64,000 bases of DNA from Chaetoceros tenuissimus (lineage: Eukaryota; Bacillariophyta; Thalassiosirophyceae; Chaetocerotales; Chaetocerotaceae): contig BLLK01000045.1 of assembly GCA_021927905.1 (NCBI GenBank), positions 2,108,001-2,172,000 of the forward strand. The letters run 5' to 3'. The notes beneath the pieces are model-generated. The model worked only from the letters and a program-made list of their open reading frames with translations. It was not told the DNA's origin and did no database searches. Numbering within the stretch: the first letter of the stretch is position 1; each line of letters opens with the position of its first letter. Made by a program: the position numbers and the translations under genes. Below, one piece after another: positions 50,101-61,629 of this stretch.

Positions 50101-51231
50101 GTTGTTGTAAGATGAAGAACCAGTACTTGTTCTAGCAGAAGATGAACTTGTAGCATTGTAAGGATTGTGTGATGAAGAAGTAACAGTATAAGGCGTCGTA
50201 GAAGAAGAAGATGTCGGACCTGTCCCATTATTGTATGGATTCGAGTTTGCTGTTGTGTTTTGGGCCGTATAACCATGGGATGCATAAGGATTCTGTTGTT
50301 GATGAAATGAATTTTGTGATTGTTTCTTCTTTCCACTCGTGTGTTGTTCAATCATTTGATCAATTTGGTCAATATCAATGCTTGCAAAGAGATCATCTTC
50401 TATATCGTCGTCAATAATAATTTCTTCCGGAGATGTAGATTTTCGATTCTTTTGAAGTTGAGGCTGATTTGTATTCAAAGACGGATTTGGTGGCATACTA
50501 GTTCCATAGTCAAATCCAACATCAACATCATCCTCTTCAATGTATTCTATTTTCCGATTAGCATTATTTGTCTCGGTTGATTTGCCATGATTGTTGTCTT
50601 GTCCAAGTAAATTATTGATGTTATTTCTTTGTTCTGACTGTATTCCTGATGTTCCAAATACTTTGGCTGCACAACCTGGTGAATTCATTGAATTTGGAAG
50701 ATGTTGTCCATAAACAGCATTGTGTCTATTCCTCATTTTCAGAGGAGGAGTCAATGGTGGCAACTTATTACTAGATGAAGGTTTCGACTGAGTCTCGGTC
50801 TGACCAATATTATTTGCATTGTCATTTGACACATTTCTATTTGAAAAAGAGCTGGCATTGTCATAACGTGCGGCTGGTTTTGAATGAGCAGCAACTTGAG
50901 GTGGCAATTGACTCTGTTGCATATAAGAATTCTTGGCTTGATGCATATCAGACATTAATTGCGATAGACGTATCTTTTGCCCAGGCTGTCGACTAGGAAC
51001 AAATGGTTCAAATAAAGACGGTGATGAAGCCATATTCTTCTTTTGTCTCCACCTAGTTTCAGCAAGACAGGAACCATCGGGTTGGATTGCATATTCAAAT
51101 CCTGAATTGAGAGTCTTTCTATTATTCTTGTCGTTTCCTTGAATGATGCTTTTCTTGAGCCAATCCTTTTGAAAGGCAGAATTGTTTCGAATCTTGCTTT
51201 TGTTGTTGTCTGTGCTGTTATTGGAACTCAT
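47144..51231 (-). CDS. RecQ-family DNA helicase with GRF zinc finger and HRDC domain
   Basis: Four exons: 51231-49200, 49121-48649, 48563-48254, 48183-47144 (introns 78, 85, 70 nt), 1284 aa. Order: Asn/Ser/Gln-rich disordered ~430 aa; a GRF zinc finger at about 440-485 (CPGHNEPCRVFTSSKA, FYKCARPQGDQCDFFEW); RecQ helicase core from about 525 with Walker A MPTGGGKSLCYQLP, DEAH box ([20 protein letters not shown]), ALTATA and QESGRAGRDG; a zinc subdomain (CLRYCENEFLCRR, CNKTCDNCK); winged-helix (RQC); and a C-terminal HRDC-like domain (about 1135-1240). Sgs1/BLM-type 3'-5' helicases dissolve recombination intermediates and restart forks with Topo III; GRF fingers bind ssDNA and are found on Topo III, so the fusion fits. 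Nuclear. Confidence 0.93.
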
Positions 51232-51733
51232 TGTGCTCAGATTGCTTCAAACTCCTTTTTTTGAAAACACAATACTATGCAATGCTCTTGTTCTCGAAAT
51301 CAAGATCAAAGTTCCATTCAAATCTTTCCCCCTTGTTTCAAATTTTCGTTAGATAATCAATGCTCGAGTCTATGAAAGAAGAACAGCTCTAGACTTGGAA
51401 TTAGATGGCAATTAGTGTTGGTAGCAGTTTTATTGTTTGAATGGAGCTGTTGTTGTGCCTGACAGTGTTGTTTTTGCTAATAACAAAAAAGCATCTTACT
51501 GATGTACGTACATACATTGTGCGTAGGTACTTGATATACCATCTGGAAAAATAGCTGACGCGCTATTTTTTCATTCTTGTAGAGCTAAAAGCCCGCCAAA
51601 AGAAAAAGGTCTCCAGTTCTTCTTAGACAGACTTCCAAAGAGTTCATTTTTCTTTCCTCAACAATTCGAAAGTAAACAATCACTGAAGCTCTAGCTGGAG
51701 TATCTCTATCCCAACAACTCTATACTTCATACA
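51232..51733. promoter_or_regulatory. Divergent promoter region, RecQ / SF1 helicase genes
   Basis: About 500 bp between two divergent helicase genes. No specific element assigned; a possible shared regulation of the two genes is only suggested by the geometry. Confidence 0.4.
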
Positions 51734-54700
51734 ATGACTACCACCCAAACTAGTTCCAACTCTGCTGAACCAAGCGCAGGAGCGCAAGGCACCACTAGCA
51801 TCAATCCTGAGAGCTACTTCTCCGAAAGCAAAAATACGATTGAATCCGCCAGTGGAGCAAACTCTACTCCTCCAGGCAGCAGCAAAACTGTAGTCACCGA
51901 TGATGAAATTAGTCCATCCACTACCAGCATCACTGAAAGTGAGGAGTCCTTCATCTCTGACGACGACTCTATTCAGTCCAATGAATCCGACTTTTCCGAC
52001 TCTGAAATGCCGCCTCTCATCACTAGACAAGAGGCTGCCGACTATGTTGATACTACTGATGATGAATCTTCAAGTGATGAGTCTCTAACTCACAGCCCTA
52101 GAACTACCAGAAAGAAGAAGAAGAATCACAAAAGGACTGTCGACCAGACCCAGGAGGATGTGAAGGAGCAAGATGTCGACCAGTGTATCATGACCCTGCA
52201 GAACATGCTATCCGATGCTGCTGTGAAATATCCGTTTGATGTAGTTGTCCAAGAGGAAGTCAAGTCCTTGAAGAATCTATTTGATAGTTCCGGTACAGTT
52301 CCATTTGATACATTGGTTTCAACCGATGACGGTAGAAACAAGGTTCTCAAACGTTTTGAAAAGAACATGACGAAGAAGGCTGAAGAATATGAAAAGGAGC
52401 GTCAAGTCAATGCGAGTGCCCTGATTGTTGCTTCCTGTAAATCTTTTCTCGCTAGAAGAATTTTCAAGAAAGTTAGGAATGGTATTCAGAGTTTGCAAGC
52501 TCTAGTCCGTGGAAACAGAATTAGAGAATCGGAGTGTCAGAGCCATGTTCTCCATTTGAAAAACTTTAGAGCGTTCTTTTCCAAGTTTCAAGGATGTATT
52601 GAGCAGGCCAAGAAGTTGACTCCTACTGAAGGTGACTGGTCTAGTTTGAAAGAGAAGCAAAGTTTTATTCGTCGACAAGAACTACTTGAGACCGAGGAAA
52701 AGCTAGATACCGCCCTTACCGAAACAATGAATGGCAATTTTGATACAAATTATGATGCTGTTGTGATTGAAGAGGAGGAAGTGGAGCTGTCTACAATTCG
52801 TGCTCCTCGTACCCATGATGTCTCAACTAGTATCGTTCGCAAACTTCAATTTTCTGGTAAGTCCGAAGGAAATGTAAGTAACTCCATTGTTGCAATTCAT
52901 ACTCTAACTTTCATCGATCTTCATCCCAGGTGATGTCGTCAAGTGGGTCAGAAATGCGGATCCAAAGTACAAGGAGCTCTTTATCAAGAGAATGAAACAA
53001 TTGCAAAGGGGAGATTCGTCTCGTATTCTTCAAAAAAGGCTCCAGGGTAGCGATATGACAATTTACGAAGTATATTTGGAACAGAAGAGTGGCTTTCGTA
53101 TCTTATGGACAGAGAAGAATGAAAATGTACTAGTTTGGTATGTTGCAAAACATAAGTCTGTGTCTCGACTCATCAAGCTCATAGATGAAAGTAACAAGCG
53201 AACTGAGAAGAAGCGTATTTACCAAGAAGTTGATGGCTTGGAGCTCGTCAACGATGATGCTCAAACTCAGGACAAGAATGATCGAAAGCAAGTGGTGCTT
53301 GACCCACTTGGAAACGTTCCTTTGAAACGGTATCTAGTAGAAAGTGTTGATGAGATATGCGATGAAGATTGGACACCAAATATGGTATTGACAGCTGCAG
53401 AAAGGGATGTTGTAGAGACAAAGGGAACGACTCTACTTTTGGGACGTAGTGGTACAGGTAAGTCACACACTACAGGTAGATTATATTCTTAAAGTACAAT
53501 CATTTAACACCATTCTGTCTATGAAAAGGTAAAACTATCTGCATTGCTAATAGAATGGAAGCTGATCGTCAAAAGTATAAAGGAGACGGGTTTTCTCAGC
53601 TGTTTGTTGCTCGCTCCTCACAATTATGTCGTTACGTTGAGAATATAATTGGACAGAAAGATTACACCGACTTGAAGACCTTCAACAGTCTCGTATTACA
53701 TCTTGAACAGGAGCTTCCAAATAATGAATCAATTCCTAACGATTTTATAACTGAGAGAAGTGACAAATATATGAACTTCTCCCGCTTCAAGAAATTGTAT
53801 GGGTCGTGTGGTATTGACCCTCTTATTGTTTGGACCAACATCAGATCGTTCATCAAAGGATCACTAGAAGCATTCAGTAGTGCCGATAATGTAGTTTCCA
53901 GAGAGGACTTTCTTCAGTTTGGTAAAAAGAGATGTCGTTATAGTGAGGAGCAAAGAGATATGATCTATTCCATATTTGAGCAATACCAAATCTACTTGAA
54001 GGAGAATGAAATGTGGGATGATTGTGATAGAATCTTGTGTTTGCTGCTTCGACTCCGACAGTCTCCTGATCATGCAGCAAGGCCACAATGGTCCAAGGTC
54101 TATGTTGACGAAGTCCAAGACTACACTCAAACTGAGAACCTCTTGTTCTTTTATCTTTGCGGTGTTGGAAACCTTTTCTTAGCGGGAGATCCAGCTCAGA
54201 ATGTTGCCAAAGGCGTTGGTAAGTATGGAACTTTAGACATGATTGATATGGTGCTTCTCAGCTCACTAAACTTTTTTGATTCCTTTTATTCGTCATGGTA
54301 GAATTTCGTTTTGAGGATATTCGTAGTGTTGGACACTTCGAAGCCCAAACGAACATTTCAAACAAGGACATAGTACTTTCCAAACCAAAAGTCATCAACA
54401 TCAACTTCCGCTCGCATGCTGGAATTCTTGATACTGCAGCAGGAGTGCTGACTGAACTGTTTGCTGTTTTCCCTGAGAGTGCAAAAGAATTAGGCAAAGA
54501 TGCAGGACTCTTTTCGGGCCCTAGACCTAGTGTTTTTAGAGATGTTGAACCAGAAACTCTCGAGGAGCTCGTCACCAAACAAATGAATGGAGTAGTTGTG
54601 TTGACAGATGATGACTATGTCGATAAAGCAAAGCAAATGTTGGGTGGGTACGAGCTAGTATATGGCATCCGCGCAGCGAAAGGCTTAGAGGTAAGGGAAT

Positions 54701-55481
54701 GAACATTTCTAAAAAGTTTGAATTGGATTAATGCGCTGACGATCTTTGATAGTTCAAATCTGTTATTGTCATGAATTTCTTCTCGCATATTGCAGAAACT
54801 AATTCAATGGAACTTCAGAAGGCATGGAGAGAGATGCTTTTACACAGAGAGCATAATCTTCCTTATTCATTTTCTGATAAGTACCCCGAAGTAGAGTGTC
54901 AACTAAAACTCTTGTACACAGCTGTGACAAGAACTGTGGAACGCCTCTTTTTTGCAGAGACATCTTCTTCTATGGCTGGAAATGCATTCATTCGCTGGGC
55001 TACTGAAACTAGTGTGAAGAATCGCCACGACAATTCGACCCGTGAAAATGCACTCGCGACCATCAGCGACGCAAATTCCCTTGAAAATATGACAATGTCT
55101 CTTGATGAATGGATTGCCCTTGGACTTTCTTGGGCTGAGAATTCTGATGCAGAAGAGTATGACTATGAGAATAGATGTAGTTTATTGAAGAAAGCATTGT
55201 ATTGTTTTGAGCAGGGACGGCATGATTTGTTTGTTCGAAAGGCCAAGGCGCAACTAAGAAGTGTAGAGTTACGTCTCAAGATATCAGATATCGATATCGA
55301 TATAGAGAATGTAAGTTTGCTTCGAAAGATTGAAAAAGAAGCTGTGTGTACCATGTGTGGGCTTATTGATGCTGACATGGAATCAGAAGTGTTGGAGTTA
55401 TGTACAAGTTTGAGAGAGATCATGAATAATTTGTATCCATCTTCCGATTTCCTTCAGAGGTATCTCATTGAAAGGATCTGA
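51734..55481 (+). CDS. UvrD/Rep-like SF1 helicase of TRANK1 type with IQ motifs
   Basis: Five exons: 51734-52856, 52930-53457, 53529-54218, 54302-54690, 54753-55481 (introns 73, 71, 83, 62 nt), 1152 aa. An acidic Ser/Thr-rich N-terminus (1-130) precedes IQ-like calmodulin-binding motifs (about 235-266; LQALVRGNRIRE). The SF1 core has Walker A LLLGRSGTGKT split by intron 2, Walker B VYVDEVQDYTQTE, motif III FLAGDPAQNVAKGVEFRFED, motif IV NINFRSHAGIL, motif V GIRAAKGLEFKSVIV and motif VI LYTAVTRTVERLFF. The motif set with EVQD and AKGVxFRF matches the TRANK1/lupus-brain-antigen group rather than bacterial UvrD. The C-terminal ~130 aa are TPR-like (LLKKALYCFEQGRHDLF). Role unknown; nucleic-acid translocation is expected. 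Confidence 0.9.
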
Positions 55482-56223
55482 ACATCCGAACTGATTGAAA
55501 TGTTTGAATTTGTACAATGTCATTAAATTCAATGAATGGGAGATCGAAGAACTCGAAATCGAAAATTCAAAGCTTCGTTCTGATCTGAAATCCAGGAAGA
55601 GACAGAGACACAAAAAGGAATAAACGTAACTATTACACTATTCTAGTATAACTTCTTTGCAAAATAAAAGTTCCATTGCTTTTGTAAACTTTTATTTCCT
55701 GTTTCATTAACTTTCGGTTACCTCCATCTTTTCTACTTAGTAATTTTGTAAATCAAGAAGAAGCATCTAGGTACTTCCATGGCTAGTTAGATTACATACT
55801 TACTCAAAAATTGTATCGCGCTTCTTGGAGTTCGACCAAAAGGATATCTATTTAGCCATAAATGACACCAATTGACTTGTCCTATAAAGATATTTCTGGA
55901 GGGTTCCAAGAAGCATCGATGATCCACAACCAAGCACCACAGCACGATTGAAATGAAGCTAATCCTTTTGAAAGCACATTAAAACTAGCATGTCATAGCA
56001 GCATTGTTCTTTGGTGTTCTTTTCTTGAAGTTTCCATTCCACAGCTGTTAAATAGCCTGTCAGTCATCCGATGAAAAATGAGCCGCGCCAAAAAATAATC
56101 ATTGTGATTTCTAAGGTAGGTTTGCCACCCAACGCCGCTTCTCCGTAGAGCTTGATCCTCTAGAAGAGATGGGCAGGAATTGGTAGGCAAAGCAGCCAAT
56201 GCATTTTGCTCATTTAATATATC
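55482..56223. other. Intergenic, with a short coiled-coil ORF remnant
   Basis: About 740 bp. In a frame other than that of the helicase, 55495-55623 reads 42 codons ending in a Lys/Arg-rich coil (WEIEELEIENSKLRSDLKSR) before TAA, with coding-like character. It could be a frameshifted 3' extension of the helicase or a piece of a duplicated neighbour. The rest shows nothing. Confidence 0.4.
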
Positions 56224-59200
56224 ATGATTCGATCTAAACCAAATGTTTCGAATACAGGGGCAAATGATGCTCCCACTAAAGGTAGAGCTGTGTCTACTAC
56301 ACAATCAAAAGAGGATTTAGAGAAGGAGATTCTAAATCTCAAGTGAGTAATGCTCTGTATATAGAATTCATTCTTTTTGTAATCTGTACTGATTGACATT
56401 TCAATTTTGATAGAACCGAACTGGAAGGCCTTGCACATAAGGTAAAGAAATACAAGACCCTTTTTCATCGCGATGCTGAAAAGTACACTAGGGAATTACA
56501 GGAAGCGGATAAAAGAAGTGCTCTTCTTCAAGAATCGATAGAATTTTTGCAATTGGAGAAGATCGATCCATTGCAACAGGAGAATGACAATTTACGGAAG
56601 GATCTGATTCAAGCAGAGTCCGTTCGTGAGACTTATGCAGCTGTATTGGATGAACTAAGAGCAAAGCGTATTGAAGCAGAGGCAAAGCCTTCACATGAAT
56701 TGGCTGCTCTGAAAGTGAAAATGGCAAAGTATTTCCAACGCGACTCTGAGAAAAGAATTGCAGATGCGAAATATGACCTTGAACAGCAATATGAGAATAA
56801 GCTTCAAATAAAATCTGAAGAGATCAAGCAGAGTTTACAACAGCAGTACCTAAAGAGTCATCGACAGGAGATGGAGAAATCTGTCACTCCTCTCGAAATG
56901 GAAAATACATTTGAATCTATGTCGGAATGTACTGATTATTTTGAGGAATCGGATTCTGCTGTTACATCAGAAGATGCAAGATACCATGATCAACAGCAAC
57001 CAGTGGACCCCATTCATGAAACGGATGAAGGAGAGCGGTCTTTTACATTTGATTCCATGTCAGAATGTACTGATCATCTTGGGGAATTCGATTCCTCCTT
57101 TTCGTCAGAAGATGCAAGATACCATGATCAGCAGCAACTAGTGGACCCCATTCATGAAACGGATGTTGTGCAAAATATCTTTGGAGACAGTGATGATTTG
57201 AATGATGCTTCAGAGGAAGATAACAATATGGAAGAGCTAGAGTCTCCATCCACCAATCTTCAGTTTAAAGAGCATGAATCTACATTCCATGTTCCAAATG
57301 AGATTTCTGTGTCAAATGAACAATCAAATCAAGAAGTAAGTACAGTATATTATTTCTTTTCCCATGTTTTTACAAAGCCTAACCCACGCACACGATATCC
57401 ATTTATATAGTCTATTACAACGGAAAAGGTAGAATTCTCTGAGATTCTACTCAAAACTAGGCAGAAGAACGAGGAACTTGCGAGAGAGAATCGAAATCTT
57501 CGACTTGAATTGAAGAAACACCATGACTCTTCCTACAAAGAGACTCGGGTAGAGGAGCTGCGTAGGAAACTAGACGATATAAATTACTATCTCAAAAATT
57601 GTCAAAATACAGAGTTGCAGGGATTTACATACGAAAGCCTTGTCAAGGAGGAAGTTTGTGGGGTTGAGCTTCCAGTAAAGGCTGTTGAACTTTTTAAATC
57701 CACTGAAATTGGACGAGAATTGCTTAAGAGCGAAATATTTGCGCGTGCACTCGAACAGCAAATGAAATCCCAAGATAACTACATTCCTGAACCACTTTAT
57801 GGAAAGTTAGCAAAAATTATGCTTGATCTACATGGCAATCACACTGCAGGTGGACGCATGTTTACTCATGATACTATTGAAAAGTTGTTGGAAGCTCTTT
57901 TCGAGATATTTGGGGCTACTGCACCACAAGGATACGGGTGCACCGACGAGAGTACTCAGCAGCAATATTATAAAGTTCTTGATATGATGGAAAGTTGCGT
58001 TGAAGATGCACAGCATCTAGGTTTAGATAAAAAGTCCGGGTATCCTCCAGAGCTTCATGATGCAAAGTTGGAATATGATTATTCACGTATGCTATGGGAA
58101 AAGCATCAGGCGTATTCTCAATACGCTTGGGAGAACTTCATCCCGGTTTGTATTAAGATTCTTCGAAAAAGGGGCTACCGTTTTGTAGGTGTGATTGATT
58201 ATTCAACTCCGAAAGGACAATCACTTGTGGGCAACCGTGGTAACACGAAGTCACTTCTTCAGAACGCTTTACAAGGAGACGAGTTCTTCTTTGTTGAGAC
58301 TAGAACTCACCTTTGTCACAACCGCAAGGCTAGTGGAAACGTTGCACATCATATTTTCTTGTCATTCATGGATGTCTCTATTGCTATCTACTGTCATATA
58401 TCCGGTATTGATGAATCTAAAGTTCGTCAGAATTTTGATTATTGCGATTCTACTAGTAGCTATTACGAACCCATCACGAAGATCATGTCAGCACTTGGAG
58501 TCGAGCATGAAATGACGCCTGAAAAGAGACAAATCATTTCGAACCGAATCAAGCAAACAAAATCAATGTCTGCCAATATTTCTGGAATGAAAGCGAGTAT
58601 CACAAGGGAAATGAGTGAACAAGAAATTCAGTTGGAGGACTGGCAGGTATGTGAGTCTGATGGCTGTAAAAGGAAAAAGTGTTTGGATGGACTTTGTCAA
58701 CCTTGCTACAATACGAAATACGGGAAGTTCAAATGTGGAACCAAAGGATGTGAGAATGGAATACACAATAAGGGACTTTGCAATACCTGTCATAGAAAAA
58801 AATTTGAAATGGACGAGAATGGGAACTGGCTACCTGCGTTCAAATGTGGAACCAAAGGATGTGAGAGTAGAAAGCATATCAAGGGACTTTGTCAAACTTG
58901 CTCAAAAAAGGCATCTACTAAAATGAAAGGCTTCACTGCTTATGGTAGAAAATGGAAAGCTAGTGTAACTTTTGCAAGAAAAACTTGTTACATAGGAACA
59001 TTTGACTCAAAAGAAATGGCAGCACTGGCTTTTCGAATTGCGAATGAATACTTGAAGACAATAAACAAGGAATATTTGAAGAATAAGGGTTCTTTCACAA
59101 GCAATGATATTGATGAACATATAAGTGCTGCAAAAAAGGCAGCTATCGCGGGTGTAAATCAACAGTATCCACAGGCGGCATCTACTAAAATGACAGGCAT

Positions 59201-59441
59201 CACTGCTTATGGTGAAAAATGGAAAGCGAGAATAGGTTTTGCAAGAAAAACTTATTACATAGGAATATTTGACTCAAAAGAAATGGCAGCACTGGCTTTT
59301 CGAATTGCGAAAGAAAACTTGAAGCCAATAAAAAAGGAATATTTGAAGAATAAAAGTTCTTTCACAAGCAATGATATTGATGAACATATAAGTGCTGCAA
59401 AAAAGGCAGCTATCGCGGGTGTAAATCGACAGTATCCATAG
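56224..59441 (+). CDS. Chimeric protein: coiled coil, Cys-rich repeats and two AP2-like domains
   Basis: Exons 56224-56342, 56414-57335 and 57411-59441 (introns 71 and 75 nt), 1023 aa. An N-terminal coiled coil (about 30-210) is followed by a duplicated acidic 46-residue unit (SEDARYHDQQQ...DPIHETD, twice), another coil (about 350-400), and a ~250-aa globular domain (about 475-725; YRFVGVIDYSTPKGQSLVG, DEFFFVETRTHLCHNR) I do not recognise. Then come three Cys modules of form CxxxxC...GLCxxC (about 760-850) and two AP2/ERF-like DNA-binding domains (about 853-900 and 942-990; YGRKWKASVTFARK, YIGTFDSKEMAALAFRIA). AP2 domains occur in transcription factors and in mobile homing endonucleases. DNA binding is likely; overall role unknown. 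Confidence 0.8.
56919..57190 (+). repeat. 138-bp tandem coding duplication (46-aa acidic unit)
   Basis: Units begin ATGTCGGAATGTACTGAT at 56919 and ATGTCAGAATGTACTGAT at 57057. Downstream text (GATGCAAGATACCATGATCA, CCCCATTCATGAAACGGATG) is nearly identical, so the duplication is recent. Confidence 0.88.
58911..59438 (+). repeat. 267-bp tandem duplication encoding the two AP2-like domains
   Basis: Copies start GCATCTACTAAAATG at 58911 and 59178, with long identical runs such as GACTCAAAAGAAATGGCAGC and AGCAATGATATTGATGAACA. Divergence is low and concentrated in the domain's first half. Each unit is 89 codons (one AP2-like domain plus linker), showing that the domain pair arose by recent in-frame duplication. 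Confidence 0.92.
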
Positions 59442-59566
59442 GCAATGCTATATCAAAAAAGTGAATGACTGTTAGGAAAAATAAAGATTGTATCATATTG
59501 GGGTTCTTTGATTTGTCAAATTTCTAATTGTTATATATTGTTGATAATTTTATAAATATGTATTAG

Positions 59567-59922
59567 GTATACATCTAGTAGATATCGCTGAGTCTGGTCA
59601 GGTAGAGGAATATGACTTTGAGAATAAATATAGCTTTTTGAAGAAAGCATCATATTGCTTTGAACAAGCAAACCATGAAAGTTTCATTAGGAAAATTGGA
59701 GCACAACTAGAGTCTTTGGAACTCCGTTCGCAACTCTCAAATGGTTCAGTTCGCATCGATTTCGAAGATTATGGTTCAGGACTACTCCAAAAAGTTTTAG
59801 AGGAGAACCTCTACAATGAAGCGAAGTTACTCATCAAGGAAATGCAACCTTTTGTGCTCAAACTTTACCCAGCATCAACTGATTTCTTGGATAGAAATGT
59901 TCTTAGCCACATCAAGAACTAA
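59567..59922 (+). pseudogene. Duplicated C-terminal fragment of the TRANK1-like helicase
   Basis: From 59569 the frame reads ESGQVEEYDFENKYSFLKKA then SYCFEQANHESFIRKIGAQL and ends HIKN. It aligns with the helicase C-terminus at about 55132-55478 (NSDAEEYDYENRCSLLKKAL, YCFEQGRHDLFVRKAKAQLR), with similar length to the stop. A TATTAG acceptor-like site directly precedes it, so it looks like a last exon. No helicase motifs are nearby. It is either the remnant of a tandem helicase copy whose body was replaced by the AP2 gene, or a separately transcribed short gene. Confidence 0.7.
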
Positions 59923-61629
59923 CTTTGCGATTACGTCTATTTAGTGCGAGGGATGCGCCATTTCATATTGTCTTTGACTTCATGACCAATTTGGAGAAGT
60001 CGATTAGTACTGTAAATATAATGTTTTACCTTGCACAATAATTTGAATATACTTCTCATATCATTATTCAAAATCACTAATATCGACTTGAGTATATCTG
60101 AATATCCACATTTCTGGTCATCATATTTTGTGTCGACCATCGTTTCTCGAATACACCACCTCACCACAGTACCAAAACTACATATGGACAATAGCGCACG
60201 GCACAATCACTTCCTTTGGCCTTCTAGAGAAGGGTGTACCTCCATATCCGACAACTCACTTCCATGTCACAGAACTACTGGGCCTCCCAGTAACTGCTCA
60301 TATTCGGTCCATGAATGCTTCCACATGGTTGCTCAGAACTTTGCTACAGCACTCTATAGATGCGAACTCTCCACTGATTCCATTGCACCAAATCCTATAG
60401 AAACTGAAACCATCATTACAGATCTTACACACAAAACCTTGCCAGTACTACTTCCAACAACTACCAGAGACCACGACCGACTTCCCTGTATCGTACAAAT
60501 ACCTGCAGCTACGATTCTAACATTACTCAAGAACCAGTTCCAGCACCTACTGGAGGCACTCCTCACAAAAACAAAAGAACTCCAACGAAACATCACCAAA
60601 GTCCTACAACAAAATCAATCTATTCATGCTCCTTCATCACATCCTACCTTTACCCCAGCAAAATGCCAACGACCCCAAGAGCAAATTCTAACAAGTAATG
60701 CCATGTTCACTGCCAGCTCACGAAAGATGAGAAAGAAGTATAAACGATCCATTCACCCTTCAATCAAGACGCATCCATGTCCTAGTGCTTGGTACATCCT
60801 CAGCAGACGTGTGAATGTTCTATCAACCACAATTTCTACGAGAAAGCGAAAATGCACCCAACGCAAATGCATCCAGCTGGCAACAACTACTATCGCCTCG
60901 ATCATTGCTAGATGAGGACTCGGTCCTTGACATCATTCTTCAATATAATAACATTGCAACTCATCAGCTGAATTTATAAACCATTTTCCGACGTTTCTCA
61001 CTCCTTCATATTCCACTGGATGAAATCAGGGATATTCTATCAAATATACACAGATGCAAAGACCACAATATCTGACAAACTCACATTTCTCCTTATTAGA
61101 GATGTGCTTTTATGAAGCACCAGAGACTCGTCTTCAGGATCTCGTACTCGAATTAGTTGCCTACGCATGTCTTATTTTCACGGATCATCGTCCGACAAGG
61201 GAATTGCAAATCCTCACTCCTCAAAATCTACACTTTATTAGACCGAAGCTATTGTCAATCGAGTACACAGTTGAAAGTTTTTCACACATACTATCACATG
61301 TGTAGATAATGGCTACGAATATTTTCTTATCATATATGAAAGCTTGGGCTCACTACCTTTGAATATTGGTAATGTCTTGTTCCTCCATCACGATATTACT
61401 CTCTTTGCTATCAATAAACTTCTCCTTGTTTGTTTATTCTTTTCCAACTACAACAAATTTTAATGTATGAACATTTGATTTTTCAAAACGAATCGAAATC
61501 TGCATTTCCTTTTCACCCCAGAGGTTTGACTACTGGCTACGTTTCTGTCTCTTCTACTTCCCCATCTTATTACATGAACATTCGCCAGTTCTTTAGTGCT
61601 GGCAATTTCAATCCATATTGGAAAGAATC
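59923..61629. other. 1.7 kb low-information region before the coiled-coil/C2 gene
   Basis: Contains the A/C-rich open frame at 60184-60915 (listed separately), a short open frame at 61054-61305 without recognisable features, and the presumed promoter of the gene at 61630. No RNA gene or terminal repeats found. Confidence 0.4.
60184..60915 (+). CDS. Doubtful A/C-rich ORF of unusual composition
   Basis: 243 codons from ATG without a stop; the frame is open further upstream, to 60031. The plus strand here is strikingly rich in A and C (many ACC, CAC, CCA codons), unlike all neighbouring genes. The translation is Thr/Pro/His/Arg-rich and has one helical stretch (LLKNQFQHLLEALLTKTKEL). A second frame (60128-60400) is also open and reads less oddly (GTITSFGLLEKGVPPYPTTH), so the true frame is unclear. 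It may be a decayed foreign or retroelement gene. No homologue recognised. Confidence 0.3.
   Translation: MDNSARHNHFLWPSREGCTSISDNSLPCHRTTGPPSNCSYSVHECFHMVAQNFATALYRCELSTDSIAPNPIETETIITDLTHKTLPVLLPTTTRDHDRLPCIVQIPAATILTLLKNQFQHLLEALLTKTKELQRNITKVLQQNQSIHAPSSHPTFTPAKCQRPQEQILTSNAMFTASSRKMRKKYKRSIHPSIKTHPCPSAWYILSRRVNVLSTTISTRKRKCTQRKCIQLATTTIASIIAR

Noticed and set aside
61054-61305. 83-codon plus-strand frame
   Set aside because: Short, no conserved motif, and no splice partners found; could be chance.
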